Positions 11,285-21,804 of a stretch of DNA of 64,000 bases are shown piece after piece (the stretch's first letter is position 1; each line of letters starts with the position of its first letter). The stretch is taken from positions 62,001-126,000 of the forward strand of contig NC_007776.1 of NCBI RefSeq assembly GCF_000013225.1, in the 5' to 3' direction. A program made the position numbers and the translations under genes. The DNA is from Synechococcus sp. JA-2-3B'a(2-13). Its GTDB lineage: Bacteria > Cyanobacteriota > Cyanobacteriia > Thermostichales > Thermostichaceae. The notes beneath the pieces were generated by a model. The model was not told the DNA's origin. It saw only the letters and a program-made list of their open reading frames with translations, and ran no database searches.

Positions 11285-11605
11285 CTATCCGTAGAAGACC
11301 TCTGACATGGATCCCGCATAGGGGTCAAGGCCAAAAGAGGCTTGTTGGAGTTTTTGATTGACCACATCCCGCACTACCGACCGCAGCAATTCCAGCTCAG
11401 AGGAATTGAGTTGATCGCGGCTGGGACACTCATCGGCAGCCAGCCACATGTAGATGGCGGGGACCCGGTTTAGGATCTGCTGCATCATCGCTTCCCGCTC
11501 CCTAGCGTCATAAAACACCTGTTGATGGGGGTGCTCAGTGGAGAGGATAGTTTCCAGTTCTCCCAATGCCAGGTACTCGACGATATTAACCAACATCTTT
11601 TCCAT
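11285..11605 (-). CDS. late competence ComFB-like protein
   Basis: 106 residues. The pattern MLVNIVEYLALGELE, then HPHQQVFYDARER and LNRVPAIYMW, matches the ComFB family seen in many cyanobacteria, where members are linked to cyclic-dinucleotide and motility signalling. Strong ribosome site AGGAGGGACATT lies upstream of ATG 11605. It is followed by the deacetylase-fold gene on the same strand, 57 bases apart. The exact role here is unknown. Confidence 0.75.
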   Translation of the reverse strand: MEKMLVNIVEYLALGELETILSTEHPHQQVFYDAREREAMMQQILNRVPAIYMWLAADECPSRDQLNSSELELLRSVVRDVVNQKLQQASFGLDPYAGSMSEVFYG

Positions 11606-12201
11606 GATGAATGTCCCTCCTAAAAATCCCTGTCGCTCTTAAAAACAGACATTAAACAAAAAACGCTGCTTCCCCATCTTCCTCCGCTGCTTTTGGCACC
11701 GGATTTTGCCTACAGGCCGACCATTTAAGCCGGTTGCAGTTAAGTCTGCCGTCGGGAAGAAGTTGCGGTTTCGTTCGTAAGATCCTCTTGTGCAGCCAAT
11801 CCTTGCCTCCTCTATTCGCCTCGTTTGCCTTTCCACTTGCCGCTGAAAGCAGCCAATAGGAGCCATCAGCAGCTGGAAAATCTTTTTGCTGGTATTCAGT
11901 ACCAACGAAGAATTATCAGCGTTCAAGAGAAACAAGGTAGAGCGTTTAACAAAGACTATAGAAACTCGACTGCAAAAGGCAGGAAGATCTTACTCAGCTA
12001 TTTGTCATTCACTACCCTAACACGTGACTGTGTAAGAAATTGCGGGAATATTAAGAAACTTACATATTTCTTGACAATTGACTAAAACTTCTGTCTGTCA
12101 AGGAGGCCCTGGAAGGCAGTTAAAGAGTTGTAAAGAGCAACTCTTCCCTTGGCTCCAAGACCTGAAGAACTGCCAAATCCAGGGATCCAAAACAAATAGA
12201 T
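11606..12201. other. intergenic region, no gene recognised
   Basis: Nearly 600 bases, more A/T-rich than its surroundings. Short open frames cross it but show neither family resemblance nor the GGATCC-rich style of the real genes. It lies upstream of the ComFB-like gene and downstream of rsfS. A small regulatory RNA is possible but nothing specific was seen. Confidence 0.4.
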
Positions 12202-12585
12202 TTAGCCTGCTATGGGCAGATCGACTCGCTGAGCCTGGATCCAGAAAGACTCTAGGTCATAGTAGTCCCTTTCCTGTTGCATAATCACATGGACAATGAG
12301 ATCGGCATAGTCGATCAGTATCCAAGAGGCCGATTCCTGCCCTTCGATGCGGCGCGGAGTTTGTTTCCACTCGTCCCAAACCTTTTCCTCAATTGCTCGG
12401 GCAATGGCGCGGACTTGCGTAAGCGAGTAGCCGCTGACCAGAAGAAAGTAATCTGCCAAAGTGGAGACTTGGGATACATCCAGCAGAACGATATCGCCAC
12501 CTTTTTTCTCTTCTGCCGCGCGAGCTGCACTCAGCGCCATGCAATAGATGGGATCCCCAGCAGGGGCAGGCATGAGATGTAGCAA
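12202..12585 (-). CDS. rsfS: ribosomal silencing factor
   Basis: 127 residues of the RsfS (DUF143/Iojap) family, which binds ribosomal protein L14 and blocks subunit joining in poor nutrient conditions. Family sequence: GGDIVLLDVSQVSTLADYFLLVSG, then QVRAIARAIEE and SWILIDYADLIVHV. It follows yqeK by 30 bases on the same strand, the conserved yqeK-rsfS order. Start choice among several close ATGs (12585, 12573) is uncertain. Confidence 0.93.
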   Translation of the reverse strand: MLHLMPAPAGDPIYCMALSAARAAEEKKGGDIVLLDVSQVSTLADYFLLVSGYSLTQVRAIARAIEEKVWDEWKQTPRRIEGQESASWILIDYADLIVHVIMQQERDYYDLESFWIQAQRVDLPIAG

Positions 12586-12615
12586 CTAAAACCCTCCTGA
12601 AACGACTGAGCTAAC

Positions 12616-13221
12616 CTAGGACACCGCTTTTTCTAAAGGATGTAACAAAAAATGATTCCGAGTCATGAGCGTGCGCGGATGAACCACCTGATTCCGGTCT
12701 AGCAAAAATTTTAGGCTCAAGTCACATACTCCCACTACGGTTTTAGACAAATCTACAAAAGCCATCTGCCGCAACCGCTCCAATTCTGGGTTGCTGCCCC
12801 GATTCGGCTCCAGGGCATCGGCCACGAAAACCACGCAACTGAGGGGATCCATGCCGGGCTGCCCTAGCGTGTGGTTGGCAATGGCCGCCAAAATCTCCGG
12901 ATCCTGTACCTGAAACTGCTCCCGCGCCACCAGGGATCCCACCTCAGCGTGCAGGATGTGAGGTTCGGCCCGCTCAATTTCATCCAGCTCCCGTTCCTGA
13001 GCCACCCTTTGCAACAGTTGCTCCGGCGGGAAAGCCTTGGCCAAGTCGTGCATCAGCCCTGCCCAAGCAGCTTTCTGCTCATCCAGCCCGTAGTGGGCCG
13101 CCAGCTGTCGGGCCATCCCCTCTACCCCCAAGATATGGCGGAGGCGAGGAGGAGACACCCGCTCCTGTAGCCAGGCCAACACCTCTTCCCGCCCCAGTTG
13201 AGTGCCCATCGCCCTAGTCAT
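12616..13221 (-). CDS. yqeK: YqeK-type HD-domain diadenosine tetraphosphate hydrolase
   Basis: 201 residues. The HD metal-binding pattern is clear: [23 protein letters not shown] (the HD pair), HILHAEVGS and AIANHTLG. YqeK hydrolyses Ap4A symmetrically to ADP. The frame overlaps the end of lepA by eight bases, so translation is probably coupled; ATG 13209 is an alternative start just after the overlap. rsfS follows. Confidence 0.88.
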   Translation of the reverse strand: MTRAMGTQLGREEVLAWLQERVSPPRLRHILGVEGMARQLAAHYGLDEQKAAWAGLMHDLAKAFPPEQLLQRVAQERELDEIERAEPHILHAEVGSLVAREQFQVQDPEILAAIANHTLGQPGMDPLSCVVFVADALEPNRGSNPELERLRQMAFVDLSKTVVGVCDLSLKFLLDRNQVVHPRTLMTRNHFLLHPLEKAVS

Positions 13222-15025
13222 TCTGCAGCTTCAGCACGGCCATAAACGCTTCTTGGGGCACATCCACCGTTCCCACCGCCTTCATGCGTTTTTTCCCCTC
13301 TTTTTGTTTTTCCAAAAGCTTGCGTTTGCGGGTCACATCTCCTCCGTAGCATTTGGCCAAGACGTTTTTGCGCAGGGCTGGTATGGTTTCACGAGCAATC
13401 ACCTTAGAGCCAATTGCCGCCTGAATGGGCACTTCAAATTGATGGCGTGGGATCAGCTCTCGTAACTTGGCAACTAGGGAACGGCCTACATAAAAAGCTT
13501 TGTCCCGATGCACAATTGTGGATAGAGAATCCACCACATCGCCGTTGATCAAAATGTCCAAACGCACCAAATCATCGGCGCGATAGCCAATCATTTGGTA
13601 GTCCATGCTGGCATAACCGCGGGTGCGTGATTTCAATTGGTCGAAAAAGTCGGTGACCACTTCCGCCAGGGGCAGCTCATACACCAGCGTAGTCCGACCC
13701 TGCGCCAGATATTTCATGTCTTTAAAAGTGCCGCGTTTGGTCTCACACAGCTCCATCACGGTACCGACAAATTCCTCAGGAAGAATCACCTCTACCCTGA
13801 CAATCGGCTCCTCAATGCTGGTGCGCTCGTTGGGGGGAGGCAGCTTGCTGGGATTGTCCACCCGAATCACAGAGCCGTTGTTGAGGGTAACTTGGTACAC
13901 CACCGTCGGAGCTGTGATCACCAGATCGAGATTGTACTCCCGCTCTAGGCGTTCCTGCACCACCTCCATGTGCAGCAGGCCCAGAAAACCACAGCGGAAG
14001 CCGAAGCCCATGGCGCTGGAAATTTCTGGCTCAAAGTACAGGGCAGCATCGTTGAGCTTGAGCTTTTCCAGAGCCTCTTTGAGTTCGGCGTACTGATCGG
14101 AGCTGCTGGGGAACAGGCCACAAAACACCATCGGCTTGGCTTCTTTGTAGCCGGGCAGGGGCTCAGGAGCTTTGCGATTCACCAGTGTGATGGTATCCCC
14201 AACACGGGCGTGTTCCACGCTCTTGATGGCGGCGGCCATGTAGCCCACCTCGCCCGCATGTAGGGCATCCACCGGCTCTTGGTTGGGACGCATCACCCCC
14301 AGCTCGGTAATCTCGTATTCTCGGCCAGAGGCCATAAAGCAGATCTTGTCCCCCGTCTTCACCTCCCCATCCATGATGCGCACATAGACGATCACGCCGC
14401 GATAGGCGTCGTAGTAGCTATCGAAAATCAAGGCCCGCAGGGGCTCCGCCACCGTATCCCGTGGGGGCGGCACCCGCTGGACAACGGCCTCCAGAATCTC
14501 TTGAATGCCAATACCCACCTTGGCAGAGGCGAGGATTGCCCCGCTGCAGTCGAGGCCGATTACCTGCTCAATCTCGGCAATGACCCGCTCCGGCTCGGCG
14601 CCCGGCAGGTCGATTTTGTTGATCACCGGAATAATTTCCAGGTTGTTCTCCAGGGCCAGGTAGACGTTGGCCAGGGTTTGGGCCTCCACCCCTTGAGAGG
14701 CATCCACCACCAGCAGCGCCCCTTCACAGGCGGCCAGGGAGCGGGAGACTTCGTAGGTGAAGTCCACATGCCCCGGCGTGTCGATCAGGTTCAAAACATA
14801 GTCTTGGCCGTCTTGGGCACGGTAGTTCATGCGGGCCGCTTGCAGCTTGATGGTAATGCCCCGTTCCCGCTCCAGTTCCATGCTGTCCAGCAGTTGTGGC
14901 CTCATCTCGCGGGCTGAAACGGTGCCCGTTTCCTGCAGGAGGCGATCGGCGAGGGTGGATTTGCCGTGGTCGATGTGGGCGATGATGGAAAAGTTGCGAA
15001 TACGGGAGACAGGAACGCCGGTCAT
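13214..15025 (-). CDS. lepA: elongation factor 4 (LepA) GTPase
   Basis: 603 residues from ATG 15025, the family length. GTPase motifs: [14 protein letters not shown] (P-loop), DTPGHVD and [11 protein letters not shown]. The LepA-specific C-terminal domain is recognisable from [22 protein letters not shown]-type sequence and an ending in basic residues ([16 protein letters not shown]). LepA promotes back-translocation or initiation-stage ribosome assembly. An open extension upstream to 15352 does not look like LepA and I exclude it. It is first in the lepA-yqeK-rsfS run. Confidence 0.96.
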   Translation of the reverse strand: MTGVPVSRIRNFSIIAHIDHGKSTLADRLLQETGTVSAREMRPQLLDSMELERERGITIKLQAARMNYRAQDGQDYVLNLIDTPGHVDFTYEVSRSLAACEGALLVVDASQGVEAQTLANVYLALENNLEIIPVINKIDLPGAEPERVIAEIEQVIGLDCSGAILASAKVGIGIQEILEAVVQRVPPPRDTVAEPLRALIFDSYYDAYRGVIVYVRIMDGEVKTGDKICFMASGREYEITELGVMRPNQEPVDALHAGEVGYMAAAIKSVEHARVGDTITLVNRKAPEPLPGYKEAKPMVFCGLFPSSSDQYAELKEALEKLKLNDAALYFEPEISSAMGFGFRCGFLGLLHMEVVQERLEREYNLDLVITAPTVVYQVTLNNGSVIRVDNPSKLPPPNERTSIEEPIVRVEVILPEEFVGTVMELCETKRGTFKDMKYLAQGRTTLVYELPLAEVVTDFFDQLKSRTRGYASMDYQMIGYRADDLVRLDILINGDVVDSLSTIVHRDKAFYVGRSLVAKLRELIPRHQFEVPIQAAIGSKVIARETIPALRKNVLAKCYGGDVTRKRKLLEKQKEGKKRMKAVGTVDVPQEAFMAVLKLQND

Positions 15026-15356
15026 AAAAACCTGATCAGGGCAAAGATTTTTTACAATGCTAGCCTCTCTGCTCCCCTGCCTGAACTGAGGTTGCCCAGA
15101 AGTTGGCTGCCAAGGGGAGAAGACACAGCCCTTCTGCCGGACACCAGAGCACCCTACTGGAATTGGCCGGGACAGCTCCTTTCCGGCAGCGCTGACTAGA
15201 GCCGGTACAACAGACGTGCCGCTTGTGTGGCAGGGATGGGATCCGTGAAGATGGAAAAAGCCAGAACGAACTCGGGCGGTGTTGTCGCCAGCTCGCCAGG
15301 AGGCTATGGGTCTGACCCGACGGCAGAGGAAGCAGTCCAGAACCCTGCCCAAAGCA
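15026..15356. other. intergenic region, no gene recognised
   Basis: Lies upstream of lepA and downstream of the NYN gene, both on the minus strand. A frame continuous with lepA stays open but has no family similarity. Probably holds the lepA promoter; no clear terminator was seen. Confidence 0.4.
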
Positions 15357-15884
15357 CTACTTGTCTAACTTCTCAATGTAGGGGCGAATGTCATTGAGGT
15401 CGATGTAGCGGTCGGTGGCGTTGCGCAGCTCGCGGGCGATCATCCCTTCGGTGGAGACAACTGTAATCAGCGTGTTTTTGGAACGCAACAACTCGACAGC
15501 CCGCTCAAAATCTCCATCACCGCTAAACAAAATGATCCTATCGTACTGCCCAACGGTGTTGAACATATCGATTACTATTTCGATATCCAGATTTGCTTTT
15601 TGGGAGTACCGACCGGAGTCTTCATCTCGATATTCTTTGAGGATCTTGGTGCGCACAGTGAAGCCCATGCTGATCAGAGCGTCTCGAAAGGCCCTCTGAT
15701 CATGGGGATCCTTGATGCCGGTGTACCAAAAGGCGTTGACCAATTCAACATTTGGCTGTGATCTAACAAAATAATCCAGCACCCGGCGTGGGTCAAAAAA
15801 CCAGCCATTTTTCTGTTGAGCATAAAACATATTATTGCCATCAATAAAGATGGAAACCCGAGTGACGGGATGATGGTAAAACAT
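15357..15884 (-). CDS. NYN-domain (LabA/DUF88) protein
   Basis: 175 residues of the NYN fold, a PIN-like predicted ribonuclease. Acidic active-site residues are in [22 protein letters not shown] and LFSGDGDF. Relatives include LabA of Synechococcus elongatus, which affects negative feedback by the clock protein KaiC. Whether this is the LabA orthologue or a paralogue cannot be decided here. It stands alone on the minus strand. Confidence 0.85.
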   Translation of the reverse strand: MFYHHPVTRVSIFIDGNNMFYAQQKNGWFFDPRRVLDYFVRSQPNVELVNAFWYTGIKDPHDQRAFRDALISMGFTVRTKILKEYRDEDSGRYSQKANLDIEIVIDMFNTVGQYDRIILFSGDGDFERAVELLRSKNTLITVVSTEGMIARELRNATDRYIDLNDIRPYIEKLDK

Positions 15885-16034
15885 AAAGCTTTTCCGAAAA
15901 AAGTAAGGTGAACTGGTCAGAAAAAGAGGATGAAAACGAGGTCACTGACTTTCCACAAGAGCCATTTGGGCAGCCAGCACCTTGCTGACACCAATCTCTC
16001 ATCATAGCCAAAGGTGGGATCCCTTTCTCAAGAA

Positions 16035-17021
16035 TTAACTCTGGGGAGAGGCACCCCTGTAAACCAAAGCGGGTTCCGGTTGCCGCAGGGCATAGCTGGA
16101 TCCCGGTCGATCGGCTTGGCTAACGTACAGCTCCGCCAATTGTCGAGCCAGGTTACGGATGCGCCCAATGTAGAGGGTGCGCTCGGCTACAGCAATGACA
16201 CCACGAGCGTCGAGCAGGTTAAAGGTGTGGGAGCACTTGAGCACATAGTCGTAGGCGGGCAGGAGCAGAGACACGGCCAACCGATCCGGCAACACCTGTT
16301 TCTGCAGTTTCTGTTGGGTGGTTTCGATCAAACGCTTGGCCTCGGCTTCGTAGAGCCGGAACAATTCCAGTAGCATCTCCGGATCGGAATACTCGAAGTT
16401 GTAATAAGATTGCTCGACCTCATTTTGGAAATAGATTTGTCCATAGGTAATCCGTCCCAGAGAAGGATGCTCATTCCAGCAGAGATCGAAAACCGAATCC
16501 ACCCCCTGCAGATACATGGCCAGGCGCTCTAGCCCATAGGTAATTTCTACAGAAACCGGGCGACAATCTTGTCCGCCCACCTGCTGAAAGTAGGTGAACT
16601 GGGTTACTTCCATGCCGTCCAGCCACACTTCCCAGCCCACGCCCCAAGCCCCCAAGGTGGGAGATTCCCAGTCATCTTCCACAAAGCGAACATCGTGTTC
16701 TGCCGGGTTCACGCCCAAAGCTTGCAGGCTATCCAGGTAGACATCTTGAATGTCATCGGGGGAGGGCTTGATCAACACTTGGTATTGAAAATAGTGCTGC
16801 AGGCGATTGGGGTTTTGACCGTAGCGTCCATCGGTGGGGCGGCGACAGGGTTCGACATAGGCTACTCGCCAGGGATCCGGCCCTAAGGCGCGCAAAAACG
16901 TGTGGGGGCTCATGGTGCCGGCGCCTTTTTCCAGGTCGTAGGGTTGTAGGATCAAGCAGCCCTGCTCCCCCCAAAACTGTTGCAGGCGAAAGATCAAGTC
17001 TTGAAAGGTGTGGGCTGACAT
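16035..17021 (-). CDS. glyQ: glycyl-tRNA synthetase alpha subunit
   Basis: 328 residues, slightly long at the C-terminus. It is the catalytic subunit of the bacterial alpha2-beta2 enzyme: [42 protein letters not shown] and [14 protein letters not shown] are classic. glyS, encoding the beta subunit, is not adjacent, as is usual in cyanobacteria. Confidence 0.97.
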   Translation of the reverse strand: MSAHTFQDLIFRLQQFWGEQGCLILQPYDLEKGAGTMSPHTFLRALGPDPWRVAYVEPCRRPTDGRYGQNPNRLQHYFQYQVLIKPSPDDIQDVYLDSLQALGVNPAEHDVRFVEDDWESPTLGAWGVGWEVWLDGMEVTQFTYFQQVGGQDCRPVSVEITYGLERLAMYLQGVDSVFDLCWNEHPSLGRITYGQIYFQNEVEQSYYNFEYSDPEMLLELFRLYEAEAKRLIETTQQKLQKQVLPDRLAVSLLLPAYDYVLKCSHTFNLLDARGVIAVAERTLYIGRIRNLARQLAELYVSQADRPGSSYALRQPEPALVYRGASPQS

Positions 17022-17073
17022 GGCAGGGGTTGGGCAGAGATGGATTAACCCCTATCCTACCAATCTCCTCCTC

Positions 17074-17838
17074 TCAGTCGAGCAGCTCTTCCCGATCAGC
17101 TGGATCCGAGTAGTCCCACTCGATGGGGGGCATTTGGTCGAAGGCTTGTTTGAGGGCGCTCTCCCACAGTTTGCGCATCTTGGCCAGGTAGGGATCCCCG
17201 GTGCGCAGGCGCAGACGGTGGGTGACCTTGAACTGATCCGCTTGCACCATCACCAAATCGATGGGGGGGCCGACGGAGATGTTGGATTTCATGGTGGAGT
17301 CAATGGAGAGGAGAGCGCATTTGGCCGCATCTGCTAGCGAGGTTTCGTAGGAGAGGGTGCGATCCAAGATTGGCTTGCCGTATTTGGTTTCCCCCACCTG
17401 CAAAAAAGGGGTTTCCGGGGTGGCCTGGATGCAGTTGCCCTGGCTGTAGATCAAAAAGAGGGCCGGCTCCTCGCCTCGGATCTGTCCCCCCAACAACAGG
17501 CTGCACTGGGCGTCGATACCGTCCTTTTCCAGCCAGGGTCGGTCTTGCTCCTGGATGTAACGAATTTTGGATCCCAGGTAGCGGGCCACGTCGTAGAGGT
17601 GGGGAAAGGTGTGGAGATTGGAACTTTCCTGTTGGCGCAGATCCCGCTGCACTTCGGTCAAAACGCCCTGGGTGATGGACAGGTTGCCGGAGGTGCAGAT
17701 CAAGATCACCCGCTCTTCGGGCACGGAAAAATCGAACAGCTTTTGGTAGGTGGAGACGTAGTCCACCCCGGCGTTGGTGCGGGAATCTGCCGCCATCACC
17801 AAGCCAAAGCGGGTGATGATGCCAAGGCAGTAGGTCAT
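17074..17838 (-). CDS. Anbu-type proteasome-like Ntn hydrolase
   Basis: 254 residues. The second residue is threonine in MTYCLGI, the expected N-terminal nucleophile after methionine removal, followed by GLVMAADSRTNAGVDYVSTYQKL. This matches Anbu (bacterial proteasome homologue) rather than HslV or the 20S subunits. Anbu forms helical or ring-like assemblies and its substrates are unsettled. In many bacteria it sits with an ATP-grasp protein, a transglutaminase-like protein and an alpha-E protein; none is adjacent here. Downstream of it is glyQ, upstream is a GTPase gene. Confidence 0.85.
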   Translation of the reverse strand: MTYCLGIITRFGLVMAADSRTNAGVDYVSTYQKLFDFSVPEERVILICTSGNLSITQGVLTEVQRDLRQQESSNLHTFPHLYDVARYLGSKIRYIQEQDRPWLEKDGIDAQCSLLLGGQIRGEEPALFLIYSQGNCIQATPETPFLQVGETKYGKPILDRTLSYETSLADAAKCALLSIDSTMKSNISVGPPIDLVMVQADQFKVTHRLRLRTGDPYLAKMRKLWESALKQAFDQMPPIEWDYSDPADREELLD

Positions 17839-17886
17839 GCGAACGATGCGGCTCGGCTCTCTGATTGTAGAGGCGATTGTAGAGGT

Positions 17887-19296
17887 TCAGGGGAAAGCAA
17901 ATCCGATTTTGTGGCGGATTTCCTCCCGCAGGCGGGCGGTGATCGAGGCTTCGTCCAAATCGGCCAAAATCTGGGCTATGGCGGCTTTGGGGCCCTCTGG
18001 CCCCCAACTGGCTCCCTGGGCCAGGTAGCGGCGGGCGGACTCGCCGATGGCATAGCAGGAAAACCCGGCCAACACCGCCTGCGTCAGGGCCACGGAACCG
18101 TAGGCTCCCAGAGAGAATCCCCCCAGCAAGGTTTTCAGGGATCCCAGGCCCAACAGCGCCACCCACTCGCCGGCGCCCAGGCTGAGCATGCTGAGGATGA
18201 TCTTCTGCAGCAGTTGTGTGGCTCCCGCAGTGCTCATGGGCCAGCCGTACAGGCGGGCCAGGCGCAGGATCAGGGTGACATCGATGGCCAGCCCTCCCAA
18301 GGTATCGAGCAGGGTGATGGGGTTGAGGGCAACCGCCAGCGCTTTAGTGCGGGCGGCTGAGGCGATCAGATCTTGGGCTTGCTGGGCACGGGTTTGCAGC
18401 TTGCGCTCAATTACCTGCTGGTTAACCCGATCGGCAAACAGGAGGGCATTCAAGGCCAGCAGCGAACGCCCCTCCCGATGCAGGACTTCCAGGATTTTCA
18501 GGCGCAGCTCATCCACCTGCGGGGATCCCACTTCCATCTGGGCAGCAAAGCTCCCATCCGGCCTTTGCACCAGGCGGGGCACGCGAGGGGAGGCCGCCAC
18601 CATGACGATCTCGTTGGGAGAAAGGAGCTGCCGCACCCGTTCGTTGCGGATCTTGTCGTAGATGGCCTGGCGATCTGCCTCTGGGTACTGGTCGATCTTG
18701 TTGAACACCAGCAGCATAGGCTTGCCCGCCTCCCGCAGGGTGGCCAGAGCCTCAAACTCCACCCGCGTCAGATCCCCGCAGACGACAAACAGGATCAGAT
18801 CCGCTCGCTGGGCCACTTCTCGGGCCAGCCGCGCCCGCTCTTCGCCGTCTACTTCATCCAGGCCGGGAGTGTCGATCAGCTCCAGACGGGATCCCTGCCA
18901 ATGGGCGACCTGTACCGACTGCACCGAGGAAGGGGGGAGGCGGGATCCCTTCAGGGATGTGCCAGAGAAGGAGGACTGGGGGCGGGTTTCCCAGCTGATG
19001 TTCCAAGTTGCCGCTTGCTGGGTACGGGTGATGCCATGGGTGGGCCCCGTCTCAAAGACTGGCTCGCCCAGCAGGGCATTGAGCAGGGAAGACTTGCCTC
19101 GCCCCACCAGACCAAAGGCGGCGATGTGGATGACCTCGGTTTCCAGCTTGTCCAAGAGCGCTTGCAAGCTCTCCAACTCCCCTTCTAAGCCCGCGACCTC
19201 TTGGGGGCGCAGATCCAGTTGGGCCACCCACTGGCGCAGGCTGCGCTTGGCTTGTTGGTAGTTGAGGTCATCTTGTAGGGTGTTGCGGCGAGCCAT
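17887..19296 (-). CDS. Era-like GTPase with C-terminal DUF697-type membrane region
   Basis: About 469 residues from ATG 19296. GTPase motifs: P-loop FGLVGRGKSSLLNALLG, DTPGLDEVDG and FNKIDQYPEAD. The C-terminal half has hydrophobic stretches (ALNPITLLDTLGGLAIDVTLILRLARLYG, then LGLGSLKTLLGG) typical of the DUF697 GTPases of cyanobacteria and plastids. It is likely membrane-associated; the job is unknown. The gene ends 49 bases before the Anbu gene on the same strand. Confidence 0.82.
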   Translation of the reverse strand: MARRNTLQDDLNYQQAKRSLRQWVAQLDLRPQEVAGLEGELESLQALLDKLETEVIHIAAFGLVGRGKSSLLNALLGEPVFETGPTHGITRTQQAATWNISWETRPQSSFSGTSLKGSRLPPSSVQSVQVAHWQGSRLELIDTPGLDEVDGEERARLAREVAQRADLILFVVCGDLTRVEFEALATLREAGKPMLLVFNKIDQYPEADRQAIYDKIRNERVRQLLSPNEIVMVAASPRVPRLVQRPDGSFAAQMEVGSPQVDELRLKILEVLHREGRSLLALNALLFADRVNQQVIERKLQTRAQQAQDLIASAARTKALAVALNPITLLDTLGGLAIDVTLILRLARLYGWPMSTAGATQLLQKIILSMLSLGAGEWVALLGLGSLKTLLGGFSLGAYGSVALTQAVLAGFSCYAIGESARRYLAQGASWGPEGPKAAIAQILADLDEASITARLREEIRHKIGFAFP

Positions 19297-19527
19297 AGCC
19301 GTAGCGCTCAATAGCGGTAGGAAGCAGCCCTTAAAAGACTCCACTTTGCTCTCGGGATCGGCAGGCTTCCCCACCGGACAGAGAGCTTCTCATCGGACAA
19401 TACAAGGGACAATACAAGACGATCATAAGAGGAAGGGAAGAGTTAAGCTCAAAGCAAGGCGGCCTCAGCCGCCGGGATCCGCAACTCAAAAATCCGATAT
19501 CCAAAACTTGGCAAGAGGAGGTTTTCC

Positions 19528-19812
19528 ATGCCCAGGGCTATCTGGAATGGGGTAGTGGTGGCGGAGACAGAGCGCTACGAAACCGTAGAAGGCAACATCT
19601 ATTTTCCGCCGGAATCTCTGCGCCGGGAATACTTCCAGCCCAGCTCTACCCACACCACCTGCCCCTGGAAGGGGGAGGCCAGCTACTACACCCTCGTGGT
19701 CAACGGCCAGGAGAACAAAGATGCCGCCTGGTACTACCCGGATCCCAAACCCGCTGCGGCCAACATCCGGGGCTATGTGGCCTTCTGGAAGGGTGTCAAG
19801 GTGGAGCCCTAG
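19528..19812 (+). CDS. DUF427 family protein
   Basis: 94 residues covering the whole DUF427 domain: VVVAETERYETVEGNIYFPPESL, HTTCPWKGEASYYTL and KDAAWYYPDP. The fold is a small beta barrel with a conserved Cys-Pro-Trp-Lys. The role is unknown; a few fungal and bacterial relatives are linked to redox or nucleotide functions, which I do not extend to this one. AAGAGGAGG about eight bases upstream of ATG is a strong ribosome site. Confidence 0.88.
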   Translation: MPRAIWNGVVVAETERYETVEGNIYFPPESLRREYFQPSSTHTTCPWKGEASYYTLVVNGQENKDAAWYYPDPKPAAANIRGYVAFWKGVKVEP

Positions 19813-19870
19813 CCGGAGCCGAGTTTGTCAACCGGGTATGATGGGAAGAGTGGGTTGGAGAGGCGATGCC

Positions 19871-20455
19871 ATGCTGACCAATGGCCGGATCCTGTTTGGC
19901 GCGGCCCGGTGGGCGAGAAAGCTGGGCCTGGCCGGATTGAGCTTGGTGCTGTTGGGCTGCAGCCCCGCAGGTTTTCGCACCCCGCGTCCCAGCCTGACCA
20001 ACAGTGGCCTCAACAGCATCTTCCCCGATGGGGAGCCTGCTTTCAACGGAGATGGCCGCTACCTGGTGTTTTCCTCGGCCCGCAGCGGCAGCCAGGATAT
20101 TTTTCTCTACGACACGGTGGAACGTCGCTTGGTGGATCTGCCCGGCCTCAACTCCAGCGACGTGGCGGCCACCTCGCCCGACATCAGCGCCGATGGTCGC
20201 TACATCGTCTACGTGTCCAATGCTCTGGGCAAGTCTGAGATTTTTCTCTACGACCGCGAAACCCGCAGGATAGAAAACATCAGCAGCCGGGTGCCGGGAG
20301 ATGTGCGCAACCCCACCATCAGCGGCGATGGCCGGTTTATCGCCTTCGAGAGCAACGGCCAAGGGCAGTGGCACATCGAGATTTTCGACCGGGGGCCGGC
20401 AGCCAGCACGCGCCCAACCTCACTCTCTTCCCCCACTTCTGGCGACAATCCCTGA
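19871..20455 (+). CDS. TolB-like beta-propeller lipoprotein
   Basis: 194 residues. The N-terminus is a lipoprotein signal peptide (basic start, hydrophobic LGLAGLSLVLLGC with the lipobox LLGC). Then three repeats of the WD40/TolB PD40 type follow, each with the pattern GRYLVFSSARSGSQDIFLYD, so about half a propeller. It is probably anchored at the outer face of the cytoplasmic membrane or the periplasm. Partners are unknown. It follows DUF427 by 58 bases. Confidence 0.75.
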   Translation: MLTNGRILFGAARWARKLGLAGLSLVLLGCSPAGFRTPRPSLTNSGLNSIFPDGEPAFNGDGRYLVFSSARSGSQDIFLYDTVERRLVDLPGLNSSDVAATSPDISADGRYIVYVSNALGKSEIFLYDRETRRIENISSRVPGDVRNPTISGDGRFIAFESNGQGQWHIEIFDRGPAASTRPTSLSSPTSGDNP

Positions 20456-20504
20456 GGGGATCCTCAAGCTAGGATAGACCCCCCTGCTTTGCAAGAGTTG
20501 TTGC

Positions 20505-21689
20505 ATGTCGATTCCCCTCGCCCAGCGACTTCAGCCCCTCGGCGGCAATGTGTTTGACCAAATGGATCAAGCCAAGCGAGAGGCTCGTCGCTCTGGCCTG
20601 GATGTGATCGATCTGTCTCTGGGATCCTCCGATCTGCCCCCACCTTCAGACTCCTTGGCGGCCATCCAATCGGCTCTGTCGGATCCCTCTACCTATGGCT
20701 ACACGCTGTTTCACGACACGGCGGACTTTCGCTCTGCCTGCGCCAAGTGGTACAGGGGCAAGTTCGGCCTGGAGATCGATCCGGAAACAGAGGTGCTGCC
20801 GTTGATCGGATCCCAGCAGGGAACGGCCCTCTTGCCCCTGGCCCTGCTCAACCCCGGCGATGTTGCTTTGGTTGCGGATCCGGCCTATCCCTCTCACGTG
20901 GGCGGGATCCATCTGGCGGGCGGGATCCCCTACTACCTGCCCCTGCGGGCGGAAAACCGCTTCTTGCCCCAGTGGGATCGGATCCCGGAGGCAATCTGCC
21001 GGCAGGCGCGGCTGCTGGTGTTGAACTACCCCCACAACCCCACCACTGCCACCGTCACCCCGGAGTTTTGGCAAGAAACCCTGCAGTTTTGTCAGCAGTA
21101 CGACATCGTTCTGGCCCACGATTTTCCCTATGTGGACTGGCGTTTCGACGGCCAGGTAGCCCCTTCCGCGCTGCAGGCGGATCCCGATAAAACCCGCACC
21201 ATCGAGTTTTTTTCTCTTTCCAAGTCCTATCACATGGGAGGGTTCCGGGTGGCCTACGCCATTGGCAGCCGAGAGCTGATCCGAGCCCTGCGATGGGTGA
21301 AATCCACCATCGACTTCCACCAATACCAGGGCATTCTGCGGGGGGCAGCAGCAGCTTTGACAGTTCCCGATAGCTTTTTGCAGCGCTGGCGGCAGGTGTA
21401 CCGCGAGCGACGGGATATAGCCGTGGCGGCTCTGCACCGCATGGGTTGGCCTGTGCCTTTGCCGGAGGCCACCATGTATCTGTGGGCGCCTTTGCCGGAG
21501 TTTTATCGCGGCTCTTCTGCCCAGTTTTGTTTGGACTTGGTGAGAGCCACAGGGGTTGCCCTGTCTCCGGGTTCTGGCTTTGGCCCCAGTGGGGAAGGCT
21601 ATGTCCGCTTTGCTTTGGTGGTCGAGGGATCCCGTCTGGAGGAGGCGGTGGGACGGATCGAGGCGTTTTTGTCCCGGTGCATTTCCTAA
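20505..21689 (+). CDS. PLP-dependent class I aminotransferase
   Basis: 394 residues, similar in style to LL-diaminopimelate and succinyldiaminopimelate aminotransferases. The PLP lysine is Lys240 in SLSKSYHMGGFR. Other cofactor contacts are Asn178 in NYPHNPT, Asp206 in AHDFPYVDW and the aromatic Tyr in GYTLFHD. The substrate cannot be fixed from sequence; a second DapL-like enzyme or an aromatic/alanine aminotransferase are both possible. It is single on the plus strand. Confidence 0.85.
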   Translation: MSIPLAQRLQPLGGNVFDQMDQAKREARRSGLDVIDLSLGSSDLPPPSDSLAAIQSALSDPSTYGYTLFHDTADFRSACAKWYRGKFGLEIDPETEVLPLIGSQQGTALLPLALLNPGDVALVADPAYPSHVGGIHLAGGIPYYLPLRAENRFLPQWDRIPEAICRQARLLVLNYPHNPTTATVTPEFWQETLQFCQQYDIVLAHDFPYVDWRFDGQVAPSALQADPDKTRTIEFFSLSKSYHMGGFRVAYAIGSRELIRALRWVKSTIDFHQYQGILRGAAAALTVPDSFLQRWRQVYRERRDIAVAALHRMGWPVPLPEATMYLWAPLPEFYRGSSAQFCLDLVRATGVALSPGSGFGPSGEGYVRFALVVEGSRLEEAVGRIEAFLSRCIS

Positions 21690-21804
21690 ATCCCAAACAT
21701 CAATCCCAAACATCGAGCATCCAGCTCTCGGTTGGTTGTGCTCGCCCACCGTCGGGCAATCTAAGTCAGGATAAGAGTAAGAGTGTTATCCAAGTTGAGT
21801 GGGC

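Noticed and set aside
11639-11935. 98-codon minus-strand frame in the 11.6-12.2 kb gap
   Set aside because: No ribosome site, no family similarity, and a composition unlike the genes around it.
17300-18166. Minus-strand frame bridging the Anbu and GTPase genes
   Set aside because: It is another reading frame of the same two genes with no independent motif.
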